A stretch of 64,000 nucleotides of DNA. Origin: Campylorhamphus procurvoides (taxonomy: Eukaryota; Chordata; Aves; Passeriformes; Dendrocolaptidae). The stretch spans positions 240,274-304,273 of the forward strand of contig WBMV01003161.1 of the NCBI GenBank assembly GCA_013396655.1. The letters are read 5' to 3'. Of the stretch, positions 26,259 to 41,200 are shown piece by piece. Under the pieces are notes generated by a model. It did no database searches. It saw only the letters and a program-made list of their open reading frames with translations, and had not been told where the DNA came from. Made by a program: the position numbers and the translations under genes. Numbering within the stretch: position 1 is the stretch's first letter; each line of letters begins with the position of its first letter.

Positions 26259-29200
26259 CTGTTCAAAAAGAGAATGTGGAAGGAAATTAATGGCAATTAA
26301 GAAGGGAAAGGCTATAATTCTTTTCCTAAGAACAATCTCTGAAATACAGAAAGCTAGACTATTAAAAAAAAAAGCAGCAAACAACAAACCACCAGCTATT
26401 TCAACAATGTGCAGGATCTCTTTCCCTATAGTATGTGATGTCCTTCATAACCAGCACACCACACTCATCCCAAATGGGACAGCATACTATTTAACTTCAA
26501 AAAATATGCTTGGACTTGAATAAAGGCAAGTTTTGTGTTCAGCTGTAGAATTTCAAAGCAATGCTGATTACCACAGTAAAAGTCTCACTCAAGGCAAAAT
26601 GAGTTTTCAAACAGAGCAATACATGTTTACATCATGCAGAATTTTACATTACTCCACAATATGGACAAATTAAGAAGAGAAAGTGCTAAAGACCATGAAG
26701 GATGGAATTGCCTTGTTTAGCATTTATACTCATTCTGGTTAAACATGTTATTAAAAACCTTAAGTTTTGCACTAGTATCAGTGTATAGAAAATACCCTGT
26801 GTTTGGTGCCGTTTCATAATATGTAACGGGACTTATTTTAGCTTATTTTGTACAATGTAACCTCAGTGATACAAGTTTAAAAACCAAAACCACATGGGTG
26901 GCACATGACTGCCCAGCTCCCTGGCACAAGCTCTAGTACTCTGTGGGCTGTAACTCATTTTTAGGTTAAAAGTCTGAGCTAAGACTATGGGTGGCATGAT
27001 TGGACCGTCACAGGTCATTGTTCAGAGTGACACTAGGAATTATAAACTCTTGCCTTTTATCTGTATTACTTTTATTAGAAAGAAAGCAAACAGTTTCTGC
27101 TCTGGCTAATGTGGAAACTGTGTGGCTGTAATCCTTCCATACCTTGTTGGTGGGGGATTTCTGAGCCCACTCGTAGAGCCGCTGGTAAACCTGCCCATCG
27201 TAACTGCCAAGTGCAGAGTTCAGGCTCTTGTCTGTGAAGTCAAAGGCATCCACCAGTGGAACAGCATCCTTCCTGCGGAGCAGAGGAGTGGCATTTGTGT
27301 TACTGAAGCAGGTATTGCTTTGTAAAGAGGGAAAATAAATCAAGGATAAACTTGGAAGTCAGTTGTCCAGGCTCCTGTGCCAGTTTTCCTCCTTGTTTAT
27401 ACTCAGGGGAAAAATCCTGCTTGTTTTGATTCCTCAGAGGCATCTCTAGGTGACCCTGCCTTGGCAGGGGAGTTGGACTGGATGATCTCCAGAGGTCCCT
27501 TCTAACCCTAACAATTCTGTGATTTTCTGCTAACACCTTGAGTTGTCTGCACTGATGAATGGATATTTGCAGGGACTTGTAATCAGCTGGGCTCTGTCCC
27601 TAATTTCCTACTTCAGGACCCAATCTCATGTCAGTAGTTTTTTTAGCAGTCTCTCCCAGTTCTTTCTGTTGATTTTTGTTTTATTTTTCTCACACTGTAT
27701 GTATTTGTCTTACAAAATGGAATAAGATTGCTACTAGATTGATGTGAAGTGCTTTGCTGATCTTCAACCTCCATCTACATTTCAGTATTTCTATTACCTC
27801 CTCCTGAGGTGTTGAGGTCTTCTATTTGCTTTGTGGCTGTAAGAGCAAAGCAACCCTGACCCATGCCCAGAGCCACTCTGACAGCAACTGAGAGCTACAG
27901 AATAGGCAGCTTCTCCTAAGCAGGAGATGGTTTCTCCTTCCTTGTCCTCCCACTGTCCTGGGTGTAGGAAGTCATACTGGCTGTACCTCACACCTGAGGT
28001 ACCAAGATGCAAAGTTGTTTGCTCAAATGTTGGCATTTGCATCTTCCGGTTCCTTTTGGGCAAGGGCTGTTTGGGGGTTTGGGAAAGGCTCCGATTTTGC
28101 TACAGAACAGGAAGTGTTTGTGTTGTTTCTACTAATTGTAAATACGTAAATACTCCATTCTTGAATCCTGTTAACGAGGCATGGACTAACACAGAAATTG
28201 CAATGAATTTCAGGGATGACAACATGTTAGGCTTTTGCAAATGTTATGTTGAGCTTATCACTTAACACAGATTCTATGATCAGTTCTGAAAACCCTCGCT
28301 GTTTGGCTCAGCCCTGTTCAGCCCTTGCTTATGGTGTGTCTTTGTTTCTCTCCAGGTGGCTTAAGTAGAATTTTACACACAGTAGCAACTCACTTCTCTG
28401 CACCATAAGTTAATCTGTTCTAAACAAACAGCACTGAGTAGTGAAAGATGAATGCTTTGTCAAAAGGCCTTTGTGAGTGTTGTGGTAAGTGAAAACCTTA
28501 ACATAACTCAGAATTCACAGAGCTAGTGACAAATGGTGTTGAGCAGATGCATCTGAAGTAGCTGTAGGCAGGATTGTTTGGGTACCAGTTGCAGCTCAGC
28601 CATGGCAACAGAGTGGGCTGTACTAGCTGTCGCTTAAGCAGATTCTGCAGTGTGTGATGGGTTGCTTTGGCTGCCTCCTGCCAGTGCTGCTCTGACTACA
28701 TATTCTCCTGCTTTTTCTATACTGCAAATGGTATAAAGTATTAATTATAAATCTTAATTTATAATTTAAGATTTCACGTTACAGAACTTTTAGAGATTGC
28801 AGAGGAACTTGAGTCCTGTTTTACCATGAAAACAAGCTCTGTGTAGATACTTCAATCAATTTCTAGTGCTTCCAGGCAATGAAAATAAAAACTGAACGAG
28901 GTGAATTGACTGTGGTGATGTTGCCATAGGTACAGTAGCACCATTTTATATCTTACAGGGACAAAGTGAATAGCTGTGTGTCTCCTGCCAGAGCAGCTCA
29001 CCGAATGACAGCCAGGAGGTCCAGGTAGGATGCTGTGACCATGTCCATCTGAGCTGCAGATATGTATCCATCATGCAAGAAGGCTCCTGTATTCGAGAAG
29101 ATCCCGTGTAGTGCAAAGAGGTCACAGAGAAGTTTCATAATCCTCTGGATGCCAGCCTTGGTCTCGAGTCTTTCCACAGTTTCTGCAAAGTTTTTCACTG

Positions 29201-32200
29201 CGATGTAGTGGCAGTGAGCCTGGAAAACAAACGCAATCAACAGTGAATGCACCTCAAAACACTTTTAGTAGGCCAAGTGACTCAAATGTTCTTGCAAAGA
29301 ATATAAAACCTTTTCATTTCCCTGGCACTTCTCCAGTCTGTATCCTTTGTTTGCTGGGTGACCAGGCCCTTTGCATTCATGTCTTACAGCGACAGCAGAC
29401 GACAGAATTGGGGGTGTAAACAGTCAACACTGTGGTATTTGTACACTCTACAAAACTGCTTCAGAAATCATGCTAGTACTTACTCTAAATATTTCTGATT
29501 AATATCCCAAAGAGTTTGTGAAAGAAACGTATTGGAATGTACTGTGTTGACCCCTAACAAGTGAATCTTGATTGTATATCAACAGAAGAAGAAAACTCTT
29601 TAGCTGAAGATCTTGTGCTCATGGTACTTTAGGATCCAAGTCTACAAGGCTTCAGCTCTGGAAACACCATTGTCACAGAACAGTAATTAAACTCACCTCC
29701 CACTTTTGTGGTCTTAAGAAAACTGCTAATTTCTGGGTCAGACACAGTAGAGTGACTGCCAAATGACAGAAATACTAGCTGAGGTCCAGAGCTAATGAAA
29801 CAGGCTGACCCCACCTGTCTGTGGGGTGACTTGCTGTGCTGACACTGCTATGGGTGGTTGGGATCTGTGTAGGTTCACTCCCCTGCTGCACAGTTCTCCT
29901 CCCAGCTGTGGGTGTAAGCATGGCACACCTGCACTGCAGCTCTTCATGCTGGCACGGTGGAGCAGCATCGACTGCAGGACCTGCCTGAGAAGCTCAGTGT
30001 CTACTCAAGCAATTAACCTGTGAGGAGTCTGCCCAGTGTCTGAGCCACTCAGCTGGGAGCTGGCAGGCACCAGTTCATGTGCCAGTCATGTGGGTAGGTC
30101 TCCAGGGAAGGTGTGGGATAAGAAGTAAATACAGAAGCACCCCAAGAAGGCAGCAGTGTATTTACCAGAGTAAACTCAAGGATTTTGGGTGACTCTCTGT
30201 CCCTGAATTATCTAAGAAACTTTGGGGGCCCAGGTCCCATTTTCTGAAGAGTCTTGCAGCACAGTCACCACTGACAGTACCACAGCCAGCCCTCTGCATA
30301 TGGTAGGCTCCTCAGAAATAGTTTATTTCTGACTAGTCCCATATCTAGGTTTGTTCTCCTCCTCACTTCTCAGAGAGAGTTGGATTCCAGCTCCTCCAAC
30401 ATGTGATCTCCCTTCCTCTTCAGTCCAGAGACCTTGGCCACCCGTTTGAGTGGGTGCAGGAGGAAACAGCTTGTTCAGGTTTGTGTGAAAGGAGTGCTGG
30501 CCAGAATTTTTCTAGAGGTAATCTTGAACTGAAACATTTTGCTTCCCTAAAAATATATTTAAACAATTATTGGGAAGGTAATTTTTAAAAGTTCATGGAA
30601 GGTTTCCTTTGTTTTTGAGGCAATTACACATTTTCTGTGCTTATTTTCAAGGTTACAGCATTGAATATTTCCTGCTGCCAGTGAGTCCATGTAATTGAAA
30701 ATGTGGATTTTCATGCATGGTGGACTGGTGACCACAAAAAATGCTTCTGCTGAGATCAAGTCTTTGCTCCCTTATTCAGTGAGTTCTTGTTTTGAAGGAT
30801 TATATCTGTGCCTACTGGTAGGAGTGGATCAATGCTTCTGATGGTTTTGAAAGGACGGGGCTGTTGCTGAGAAAGGGTTTGACTCATCAAGGACTTCATC
30901 TAAATGACTGACTACAAGGGGCTGGTCCCTACTATGAAATCACCATGATGGTATCACCACAGCCAGGTATGCATAGGGTTCCTTTTTCACTGTCAGGGGC
31001 TTCTTGCTGAGTCCATTTCAGTTTGGGTTGGCTCTGGCTGAATGGTAGATTGCAGTGAGATGTTTTTCATTAAAACTTGAATGAAGGTAAAATAAGTCAT
31101 GGATCTGTTTCAAAATCTTCCTTTCCTCAGTGAAGGAAGGAAGGAAGATCTTCACCCTAATTACAGAGGAATTGCACTTAATTGCATTTAAAAATAAAGA
31201 ACTTTGGTTTTTGGAGATATGGAAGTATCAGTGGTTTTAGTTTTCATTTAAATTTAGGGCTTTTTTTGCTTTCTTTTCTGCTTAATTCTGTACTAACTCA
31301 CCTGTGTTTTGGGGAACAAATATTGCTATCCCAATCCTACTTCATCTGAAAGCATCTCTTATTAATTTGACTTTTTCAGTAGTAGTTATCACAGGTTTTC
31401 ATTTTTATCCGTGCAGTTATCTTTCCTTGGGAGAGAGGCAGATGGAAGAAATACCAGGCATGTTTCACTCTTGCTGTGACTCTGCCAGCTTTCAGTGGGG
31501 TGGCTTTGGGAAGACTATCCTCTGGGAGTCAGAAACACTGGATTCTTATAAAAAGATGAGTGTTGGCTGGAGATGGTGGGTTCTTGTTGCAGAATATGGG
31601 ATGTCTGATTCTGCTAGTAGTGGCAGCATACCTGTGAAGGTGTTTTTTCTCCCTTTCATTTCTGCTTCTAGTCTTTTTCTACCTGGACTGTTCAGGCAGC
31701 AAATTTTTCAGATCAGGAATTGCTTTTTACTATGATTTTTCCACTATGCAGATCATATGTGGTGTCCCTTAGATGCCAACAATAAACAGCACTGAGGCTT
31801 TAAGCTAATCCTGCCATTTCTGTTGCATATTGTATCACAAACATCAAAAAAGCAGAAAACTTTTGCTAACCTTTGCTGCCTGCACCAACTGCACTGTGCA
31901 CTGGTTCCACGCGTCGTACTTTTTCACTCCAGACTGAATCAAGTCCTGTAGTTTAGTTGCTGTGCTGCTTATGAGCCTGGAAAATTGAAAAAGCATAAAG
32001 CATGTTGTATGTGAATGTAGCAGCCCCCATGCACACGGTTCACACTCGGAGTTGTGTGTGCTCGAGTGGCAAACTGGCATTTCTGACATCTGGAGTTATC
32101 TACACTCAGTGTGAGCGAACTTACATTATGCACAATCTAAGGACAGACTGGGGTAGCACCCAGACCATCCCAGTATGGAGGATTTCTGCCTTCGCACCTT

Positions 32201-35200
32201 CTAGGGTAGTTTACCAAGGGCTTGGCTGAGCTCTTCCTGGATCACGTGTGTAAGAAGAGTTTGCAAACCAAACAGTACTACTGGACTGCTGTTACACTGT
32301 TATGCTTTTCCTTTTCTACACAGGGATTCAAATCCTGCTCCCACTGACACTGAAGCTTTTGGAAGAGTGGCTCTCTTTTTACACTGGTTTCAGTGACAGG
32401 GGGGTTGTCTGATTACCTGGTTTTCAGAGATGACACCTACACAGCTCATAACTGTGCATGTAATTCCAATGAGACCACTCATGGTACCATTTTATTTGTG
32501 TTGAGTGGTGGAATGTGTATTTGAAAGGCTACAGACAGAATGTGTTTGCTGTGGTGTTAATTGAAAACAACCATCCCATCCTCAGGGATGAGAAATTTTA
32601 ACCTTCTGTCTAAAATTGCTCAGGATCCAGTTGCCTGAAGGTTTTACTGGATGGCAACTCAGTGATTTGGTTTGGGATTTACTTAAATAGTGCCACCAAC
32701 TCTATGGAATGTAGTTGTTTGGTAGCACATGGCTTAAGAACTTCTGAGTGTGAAAGCTCCATACTGAACATCTGACATGGCTGTTAATCCTGTGTAGTCT
32801 TCCTTTTCTCTTTCAGGAACAGATGGTGCCGTTCCTTGTGTAACTTACGTTATTTTACCTCCCTTTAAATCAAGGAATAAGCTGAGCTCTTAACACATTT
32901 TGATGTCAAAGACAGAAACCCCGTCTCCCATCCTCCGTACTGACCTGACTGCCACGTGTTGGTAGGCCTCAGTATAAATATCTGGGCTGAGAAAATCCAA
33001 CTTGTTTTTGGCTGGACACTTCCCAGGTTTCACTGCAGCCAGATAAGTGACAGATGGTGGAACAGGCTGGCCAGCACTGGCTGCCATGAAGCACTTAATC
33101 AGGAACCTGGGAAGAGGGTAAAGTCAGAGGCAGGGTATGGTGGTGATCTCTACACAGCAAATGGTCATACAGAAAGTAAAGTGGGTTCAGGTGAGGAGCA
33201 GCAAGGTGTGACCCATCCCACCAGTGGTCTGGAATGGACTTGAACAAGTAATGACCTTTTGTTTTGTATGTTACTGTCAATAATCTGATCTGTGGTGGGT
33301 CTCAGGGGTAGCCTGTCTACTGCACTTAAAGCTACAGCGATCTGTAGTGATGGATTTTTCAGCAGAAACTTGCTGTGGCTATTAGCAGTCTCAGCAGTGT
33401 GGTGATTAGATACATTATCAACTTTGCAACCTGAGTCTTCAGCTCTGGGAACCTTAATAGTCATTTGATCTTACCCTCTGTGATCCCCAACACACTGTCA
33501 CATTATATTAACAGATATGAGACCCTTTCTCTGAGATTGTGTACAAGCAGCATTCCCCACTCCCTTATTTTTTTTGAACCTCTGTTGTGAGCCAGACTGA
33601 GCAGGCCTGGAATTAAAAGGTTACAACTCTTCTCTATACCTTGTTGTTGATCTTTCAAGAAGAAGCAGTAATGAGTACTTAAGTGTCTGCATGCAAGCAC
33701 AGGGCTATGTGGTTGCTCTGTCTCTGGGAAGTGCACTGGTTTTTTCCTTCTAGTAAAAACACACACTATTAAAAGTTCAAGCAGCTGTATTGTTTCTCCT
33801 CTATTTCCTGTACTCTGGATAAATATCAGTCTGTGTGTTCCGATGAAAGTGATGTTCTTGGAGCATGACTCATCCACTTTCAGTATCCAGCAATTTTGTT
33901 TTCTCTGAATCTCACTTTTCCAATATTGTGTTCTGGACTCACTTTACCAATATTGTGTCACATTGTACCATTGTTACTCTGGTTGCTTAAAAGATAAACC
34001 ACAAAACTTGTATAGCAATGTGTTTGCTGTGCTATGAGACAAAGAGGAAAATGAGGTTATGCAGAACAGCACCTGCACACATCCCCAAACCAAAAATAGA
34101 AGAGATAATCCAATTCCCACACACCTCCATGCCTGTTAGACTGAAGACATGAATAGTTTATGTCCTGAGCTGTATTTTTAGAAGGTGCTGTGAGAAAGAC
34201 TAGCTGGTTTTACTGGTTTTGGAGAAGAAGTGGTAGAGGCTTCATAAATGAGGGGACAGGCTTTTAGATGAACACATTTGAATTGTTACCTGGCAGTTTG
34301 CAGGAGCAAAATGGTGTTTTCCCCTTCATAAATACAAGAGGCAAGTATTTTGGTGTACAAGGAAGGGAGGCCACTCAGCAGGGAGTATCCATGCCCCCCG
34401 CAGGCCCGGAGGCAGATCTCCACTGCTGCAGTGGAGTGATGAGTGATCACAGCTTTAAAGCCCGAAGACAATGCATGGAGCTGTTAAAAAAACCAAAAAC
34501 AAACAAAAGCAGAGTGTTACTAGTGGAAGTGTTCTAAAATAATACTCAGAATAAGTTTCCTTTTTTAATCTTGTGCAATTTTTGGACATTGACTCACTGT
34601 CGGGTCCCCCTTTGCATCCTGGTAGCACCCAGCTCTCTGAAGGTGGCCTTTGGTGTCTGCCTGGGATGTTGTACACCCTCCTGCTGGGCACACTGCAGTC
34701 AGTTTATGTGGTTTTGGGTTTCTCTCAACCAGCCGTGGCTTTGGCCACCTTTGTTCAGAGTGTGTTTTCATTTCAAGCACCCAATTGCAAAATCTTCTGT
34801 CTAAAAAGTCACATTTTTGGTTTTGGCTCAGAAATGACTATTTGCATGCGCATCTGTAGATGAAGTTGTGAAATACCAGCTTGTGCCACCAGCTACTTGG
34901 AACAAGGTTTTTAGCAAACAGACATGCTTTTCAAGGACTTTTCACTCTGCAATAGTTCCCAAAACAAAAAATCTGGGGTGGTAGAGCAAATGCTGTTGCT
35001 GCCTGGTTGTGAACTTGGGACACGCCATTCAATCTCTTAGTGCTTCCTCTTTCTCCAGTTCTCTAGAGAGAGGAATGCTTGTCCAGTTTGCTAAAATACT
35101 TTGCTATCTGGAGATGAGAAGTGCTGTCTGAGCTAAGCCTGCTGCAGCTCACCTCTGGCAGCATGTCAAAGTTCTTCCTCTGGATCTCTCTGTACCCCTT

Positions 35201-38200
35201 GTCAAACAGCTCCTGCAGGTAGTTGTTGATGAAATGAAAGGCATAGGCTGCTGCCAACTGGGGCAGGAGTTTCTCTTGCTGAGTCTGGTAGTCAAGGATT
35301 TTTGCTTCTTGTTCCCTGTTGGAAGACAGCTGATGAAGGAGGGAAAGTGTGGACATGAGCATAGCTACTGTTCCTGTCACAGAATGAAAAATGGCATTTT
35401 TCATTACCAAATGCAGTGTGGGAACAGGACTGAGCTGATGGTGTGGCAGCAAATCTGCCCAGCTTGCTGAGAAGTCAGAGAAACAAACCCTTCAAGTTAA
35501 AAGGGATTTTTCTGCTATGTTGATGAACCAGCCTAACAGCATAGAAAAGTCTCAGTGCAGAGAGGGAACTGGAACTGTGGGAGAGGAAAAGGATGAAGCC
35601 TTCAAGGACAGCAAGTGTTGGGTGTTCCAGGGGAGGTGGTGGCATTGCACCCTGAAAAACTGCTTTTCCAATGGGATCTTTGTGGCTGTGGGTGTAGATA
35701 GGTTCCTCTGAAAATATTTGAGTCTAGATTATTTTAAGCTTCTTTTGGATGTTCTTTACATTTTTTTCTGTGGTTAGTACACTTAGGGCTTCAGTTGTTG
35801 GGATTGGTTACTACAATTGTTTAGCATGCTGTGCTCCTCTGTTTGGTTTGTGTTTGAACCAAACCACGTTCTCATTAGGATTCTTCTGCTTTTGAAAGGG
35901 CATTTAAATGGAAATGTTTGTAATCCATTCAAATTAAAATATCTCTTTAAAGAGGAATTCTTACCAGACTAATGCAATTCAATGTTGTAAAGCATGAATA
36001 TTGGATTTCTGGATGTTGGAAGGTATTTTAACATTGCACCCACTAGTAGGATGCTATGGAATAATAATTCAGCAACTTGTCCACTTTGTCTGCATTCTGC
36101 TGAGTTATGGGATTACATTAGGAGAAGGCTAGTTATAAAAAAATAAGTTGCCTGTGTGAACCACTGAGGTATTCAAACTATGAAACTTATCTTGGAAAGA
36201 ACTGTAAACATTCTCTTGTACTTTGACTGAAGCTCATTAATGTAAATAATGGGGGAGCATGTTTGTCATGCCCTGCCTGGGCCAGGAAATCAGCCAGTGA
36301 TGGGCTGAGAGATAAGATGAAAAGCAGAAATACAAACTGGTGCAGGGGAACACGGTGTATAGTGCCTTCCCACTGGTGCAGGCTGTGTGGCATTACCCAG
36401 GCTTTAACTTGGACTGCCGGCGAACCGCAGAGTAGCGGATGGCGATGGTGCAGGCTTTCATCAGGGGGGTCATAACCTCGTCTGACAGGAGGGAAATGCG
36501 CAGTGTGGTCATGGTGAAGTAATTAATCTTCTGTGACCCTTGTCTTACATAGGTGCCATCTGGTCGAACCTAGAGGAGAGAGAGGGTGTTAGATGCTGCC
36601 TTCTTCAATACTAGGGTGGTTGTGTCACCACTGTGCATAGAATAAAATGGACCTAAAAATCCTTCACTGAATGCAAACAATGTTTTTATGTGTGATGGAT
36701 GGAAGACATCTATTTGAAGAGACAAACTCTTGCTGTTTCTGGCTGAGATAGGTTCTGTCAGCCCTGTGAGCCCCAGGCTCTGAATGTGGAATTCTTGACA
36801 CCGAGTTTCATTTAGGAGTCAGGTAACTTCTGCCCTTGATAAAACCTCAGAGACTCGCAGACACCTCAAAAGAAGATTTTTGTCCTAAATTTAGGCAGGT
36901 CCCTGTCGTCCCTCTGGTTGTGCAATGAGAGTTTGACGGGCAAATCTGTGATGTGAGTCCATACATACCTCACAAAACTTGCTCAGCATGTTGTCCCGGG
37001 GGATGCGCACATTCTTCAGCATGAGGTAGCCATTGTCAATATGCTCAAAATTCATTTTGGGACCAATGTCTCCTGCAATTATGCCTGCAGCAGGAGAAAA
37101 CAGAGCCTGCTTACTTCTACTTGAACTTTTTTCCCCCATTTTGTGCCAGGCTGGGGGTCTCAAAGGAAGGGCATGTTCAGCTTTGCTTCTTCCCCAGCAT
37201 GGGGGATCTTGCCTGAGGGATGGAACAGGCATTCAGATTCCTTGTGGTAGTTCATTTTCATGATCCATCAACAGATGGGTCTGTGTTGGCCGGGGTCAGA
37301 ACTGAGGTGCTAATGCAGAGGTGCTCAGAGCAACCCAAGCTTCTGGTTAAGATGAGAGCTTGGTTTGAATATGCCTGAGGATATGTTAGATTTCCCTTTA
37401 GACAAAAAGGTTGAGATTAACGACAACTAAGCCTCAGGTATCTGTCTTGGCTTGGTTTTGGCAATTTTAACTCTCCCTGGGCTCAATGTTTTACAAAACA
37501 TTTAAGGGTAAAGTAGGCAAAACCACAAAAGTGCTGTGCTGTCTGGGGTTGTTTACCTGGGCAGAGTGAATGGTCCTGGAGGCTGCGGACCTGCACGATG
37601 AAGGGATGGATGCCATAGCACTTCCCATGGATGTAGAGCTGAGCAAAGACCACTGTGTGGGTTGCTGATCTTCCCACTGCGAGAAGAAAAACAGCCCCGT
37701 TCCCTTAAGACAAGGTACAGCACAAACACTTCCATAGCTAACAGCAGTCAGTGCTAATGGTGTGTTGCATCCTACTAAGGTATGGGTCAGCACAGGGGTG
37801 AGCCACAGGGGCTGGAAACCTGAATCCCAGCCTACTGTTGGCTCTCAGGAGCTGCATATCATTCTGCCACTGTTGCTGCCCATGAGGCTTGGATTAACAG
37901 TTTTGCATCAGAATATAGGAAAAATAAGCATTTAAAGTTCATGCAGTGCTGAGAGAGTGGGAAGTGCTGTGGCTGTTGCAGTAACTCCAGTCAGTTACTG
38001 TGAATTACTTTCCTGAAGGGAGCAAAGAATTTCACACTTGAATCCTTTATACTGAGACTGTCTGATGACTCGAATCCTTTATGCTCATGACCTCCCTGCA
38101 GTTTTTGGTTGTCTGAGTATTATTTACAAAGAGAAGATTTATTCCTGCAGAGGCAGGAGTTTCCCCGTGTGAGGTTCTCCAGCCCTGCCACCCAAGAGGT

Positions 38201-41200
38201 TTTGGTAGATGATGATGGCACTCTTCTGGCCTTTGAACTTGGACAAACCCTCTTCTCTTACTTGCCTCTCCATGTATGCATCTCTTACAGAAGTCCTCTG
38301 CTAGCACCTGGGCCTTGGACAGGGAGCTTAAGCAGGGTAGATGGAGTAACTGAAGGAGGAAAATGAGGAAAACCAAAATATTTTGTGTGGTACTTACGGT
38401 CTCCAGGCCACCACTTCATGGCAGAGATCTTTGGTGTGTTCAGTATAAACTCCTGAGTAGCGACATCAAAGACTGCTGTTGTTTCCAAACCCTGAAGATA
38501 AGTGCCTTTAAAAAAAGAAATGTAAAAAAATATCTGTCTCCTGGTGTAACACAAGGATGGAAGGCGTGAAGGATCCCTGGGGACTGGTGTGGGTATTATC
38601 AGGGTTTTGTGGTTTACCCTTCGGACACGAACTGTGGGACAGTGCTTGCAGTGACCCCACAGCATTTCCTGCACAGATCTCTTGAGCCCTGTGGTACTCA
38701 GGCATCTGCCTGGCTCACGGTGACAACCATCAGCTGGGCAGGCTGCCTGGCTCATCCCCTCCACTGCTGGTGACTGCCTGCTGTCTAACCATGGGCTTTC
38801 ACCCTCGCTCTTGTTAATTTCTCCATATTGGCAAAACCAACGCCAGCGCATCTCCAGCTTGCAGAGGAACACTGAGGACATCGGCCTCTGACATGCAGGA
38901 GGCATTTCCCTCCACCCACCCCTGTCCCAGTGAAGGATGGACAGTTTGGACTCAAATTTCCATGAGAATTTGGCTGCAGCCTTTTGTCCTAAGGGCATGC
39001 TGTGTTTTCCCCCGCAGCCTTACCATGACCCAGTTCAGTCTGGGAGTAGCTCCCAATGAGCTGGTGCTGGGTGGCCGGAGGAATCCACTTGGCAACCTGT
39101 TTGTCAGAGCCCAGCACTGAAATACTTCTCATGAAGACACGGTGAAGGAGAAACGCCACATCTCCTGACAGTGCCCTGCAGAGAAGGCACGAGGGGTATT
39201 TTTAAAAGGATGAAGTTCCAGGCATGTGATGAATGAGGCAGTGGCACTGCAGTGGTCACCAGGTGGTACCACCTGCTGCCTTTTGATTTCTGCCTTGTCA
39301 TGCTTTAATCCAGCATCCAGCATTAGCACAGTGCTGCAGGTGAAGTGCTCTACCAAGCTGCTTTTGTTCCTTCTTTCATAACAGTTTGCTTAAGTATTGC
39401 TTGCTCATTATTTCACTTGCTCTTGGAGGGATTATCTGTCCTGAGTAGCAAATGCTGAGCTAAAAGCACAGCCCAGCTCCAAGGCTCCTGTGGCTCTGAG
39501 GCTTGTGAGCCCCTCGTATCTTTATTTCATAGGGGTTTTTTTCCTGATTGTCATATTTTGAGGCTGAACTAAAAAAATCCCCAAACTCCAGAAAACACCC
39601 TACACACATCTGGGGCCTGAATTTTCTGAACATTCTCATTCTCATTCTGGAGAAATACATTGGTATGTTGAGTTTGTTTCTCCACTTTTTACTGTGTGTT
39701 TGCTGTCTGATGCTGTCACTGAACAATATCGAGGTACACGGAGATTTGGCCCGATGTCACATGTTGTTTTCTTGTGGGAAAATTCAAACACAACAGTGTA
39801 ACACCTGGTTTATTGTCTGGTCAGGCCCTTTGCCATCACCCTCTGCATACATCCTAAAAAACACTATTCCAGAAGCCGTGTATGGAACTCGGGTACAGCC
39901 ATTTCCATGGTGCAAATCAGAAATTAATTTGTTTTAAGCTTTTTTTGTGTGTGAGAAATCCTAACAAAATATGAGGAATACTGTTCCTCTTCCTGGGATT
40001 CCTCAAATATGGTTGAATTGCCTCATAGATAAGGGTTCATGTACCAGTAAGTGGCTGTGTAGCTGGGTGGCTGTTAGCACATTGCTTTACTGCAGTGCTC
40101 TAGTGAGCATCTCCTTCCACACAGATACCTTTTATTGTTAACAAATGACTCTGACCTTTCTTTTATACTCGCCCTGAGAGAGAATCAATCATGCTGAAAC
40201 AGTGGGGTGAAAAATATGAACAAAGAAGTTAAAAGGAAATTGCTTTGATTAACAGAAAATGACTTAATGAACCCTTGGCAGCCTGGCCAGAAATAACGTT
40301 CCTTCGGCTGCAATTTGAAAAGCTTGATTTTAAATTGTGTGAGTGATTCAGTGTGCCTGGCACCAGGAGCACTGGGATTTTGTCATAAGAGCTTGGTGCT
40401 CACCTGGTGTTTCATCAGGCAAGAGCTGTCCTGCCTGGCAGCTCTGCTCCTAATCCAGCAAAATGGGGCAACACGGGGCTGGCCCTGCCACAGTCCTTGG
40501 CATCAGGGGGCCTGATAAAAGCACACCTGGGTGGGAAAGAGGGTGGAATTTCATCAGATTTTTAAAACTTGCTTGGATTTCTTTTTCTTCTGAGGGAGGA
40601 GTGGAGAGTTGCTTTTTAATAGGAGTATAATGATCAGGTCCAAGAGCTCTTGATGGAAGATTTCCCCCTTCATTAGTCCTGCTCGCTGTAGGTGGTGAAG
40701 ATTTTAGCATGAAGAATTATAAATGAGGACAAACTTTTTAGCAGGGCCTGTTACCATAGGGCAAGAGGTAATGGTTTCAAACTAAAAGAAGGTAGATTTA
40801 GCCTAGATATAAGGAAGAATTCTTTCTCAATGAGGGTGAAACACTGGAACAGGTTGCCCAGAGAGGTGGTGGATGCCCCCAACCCTGCAAACATTCCAGG
40901 TCAGGCTGGATGGGGCTCTGAGCAACCTGATCTAGATGAAGATGTCCTTGACTCATTGCAGAGGGTTGGACTAGGTGACTTTTAAATGTCCCTTGCAACC
41001 CAAACTGTGCTATGGTTCTATGAAATACTGGAAAGTGGCTCTGAGTGTCAGTGTAAGGGGCTTTGCTCTTTTGAGTGATGCTTCTGAACTTCCTACTGGC
41101 TATGTGACCCCACCAAACAGAAGAGTGCACCAGGCAACAGCAAGCCAGGAATTTATTCAGCAAAGGGGGAAAGAAGGAGGGGCAAGTAATTGAAATGTGG

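Noticed and set aside
38285..38998. 237-codon minus-strand open frame suggesting an extra gene
   Set aside because: Its end is ACOX2 exon 4; the rest is ACOX2 intron 3, which has proper splice sites, no similarity and a length that is not a multiple of three.
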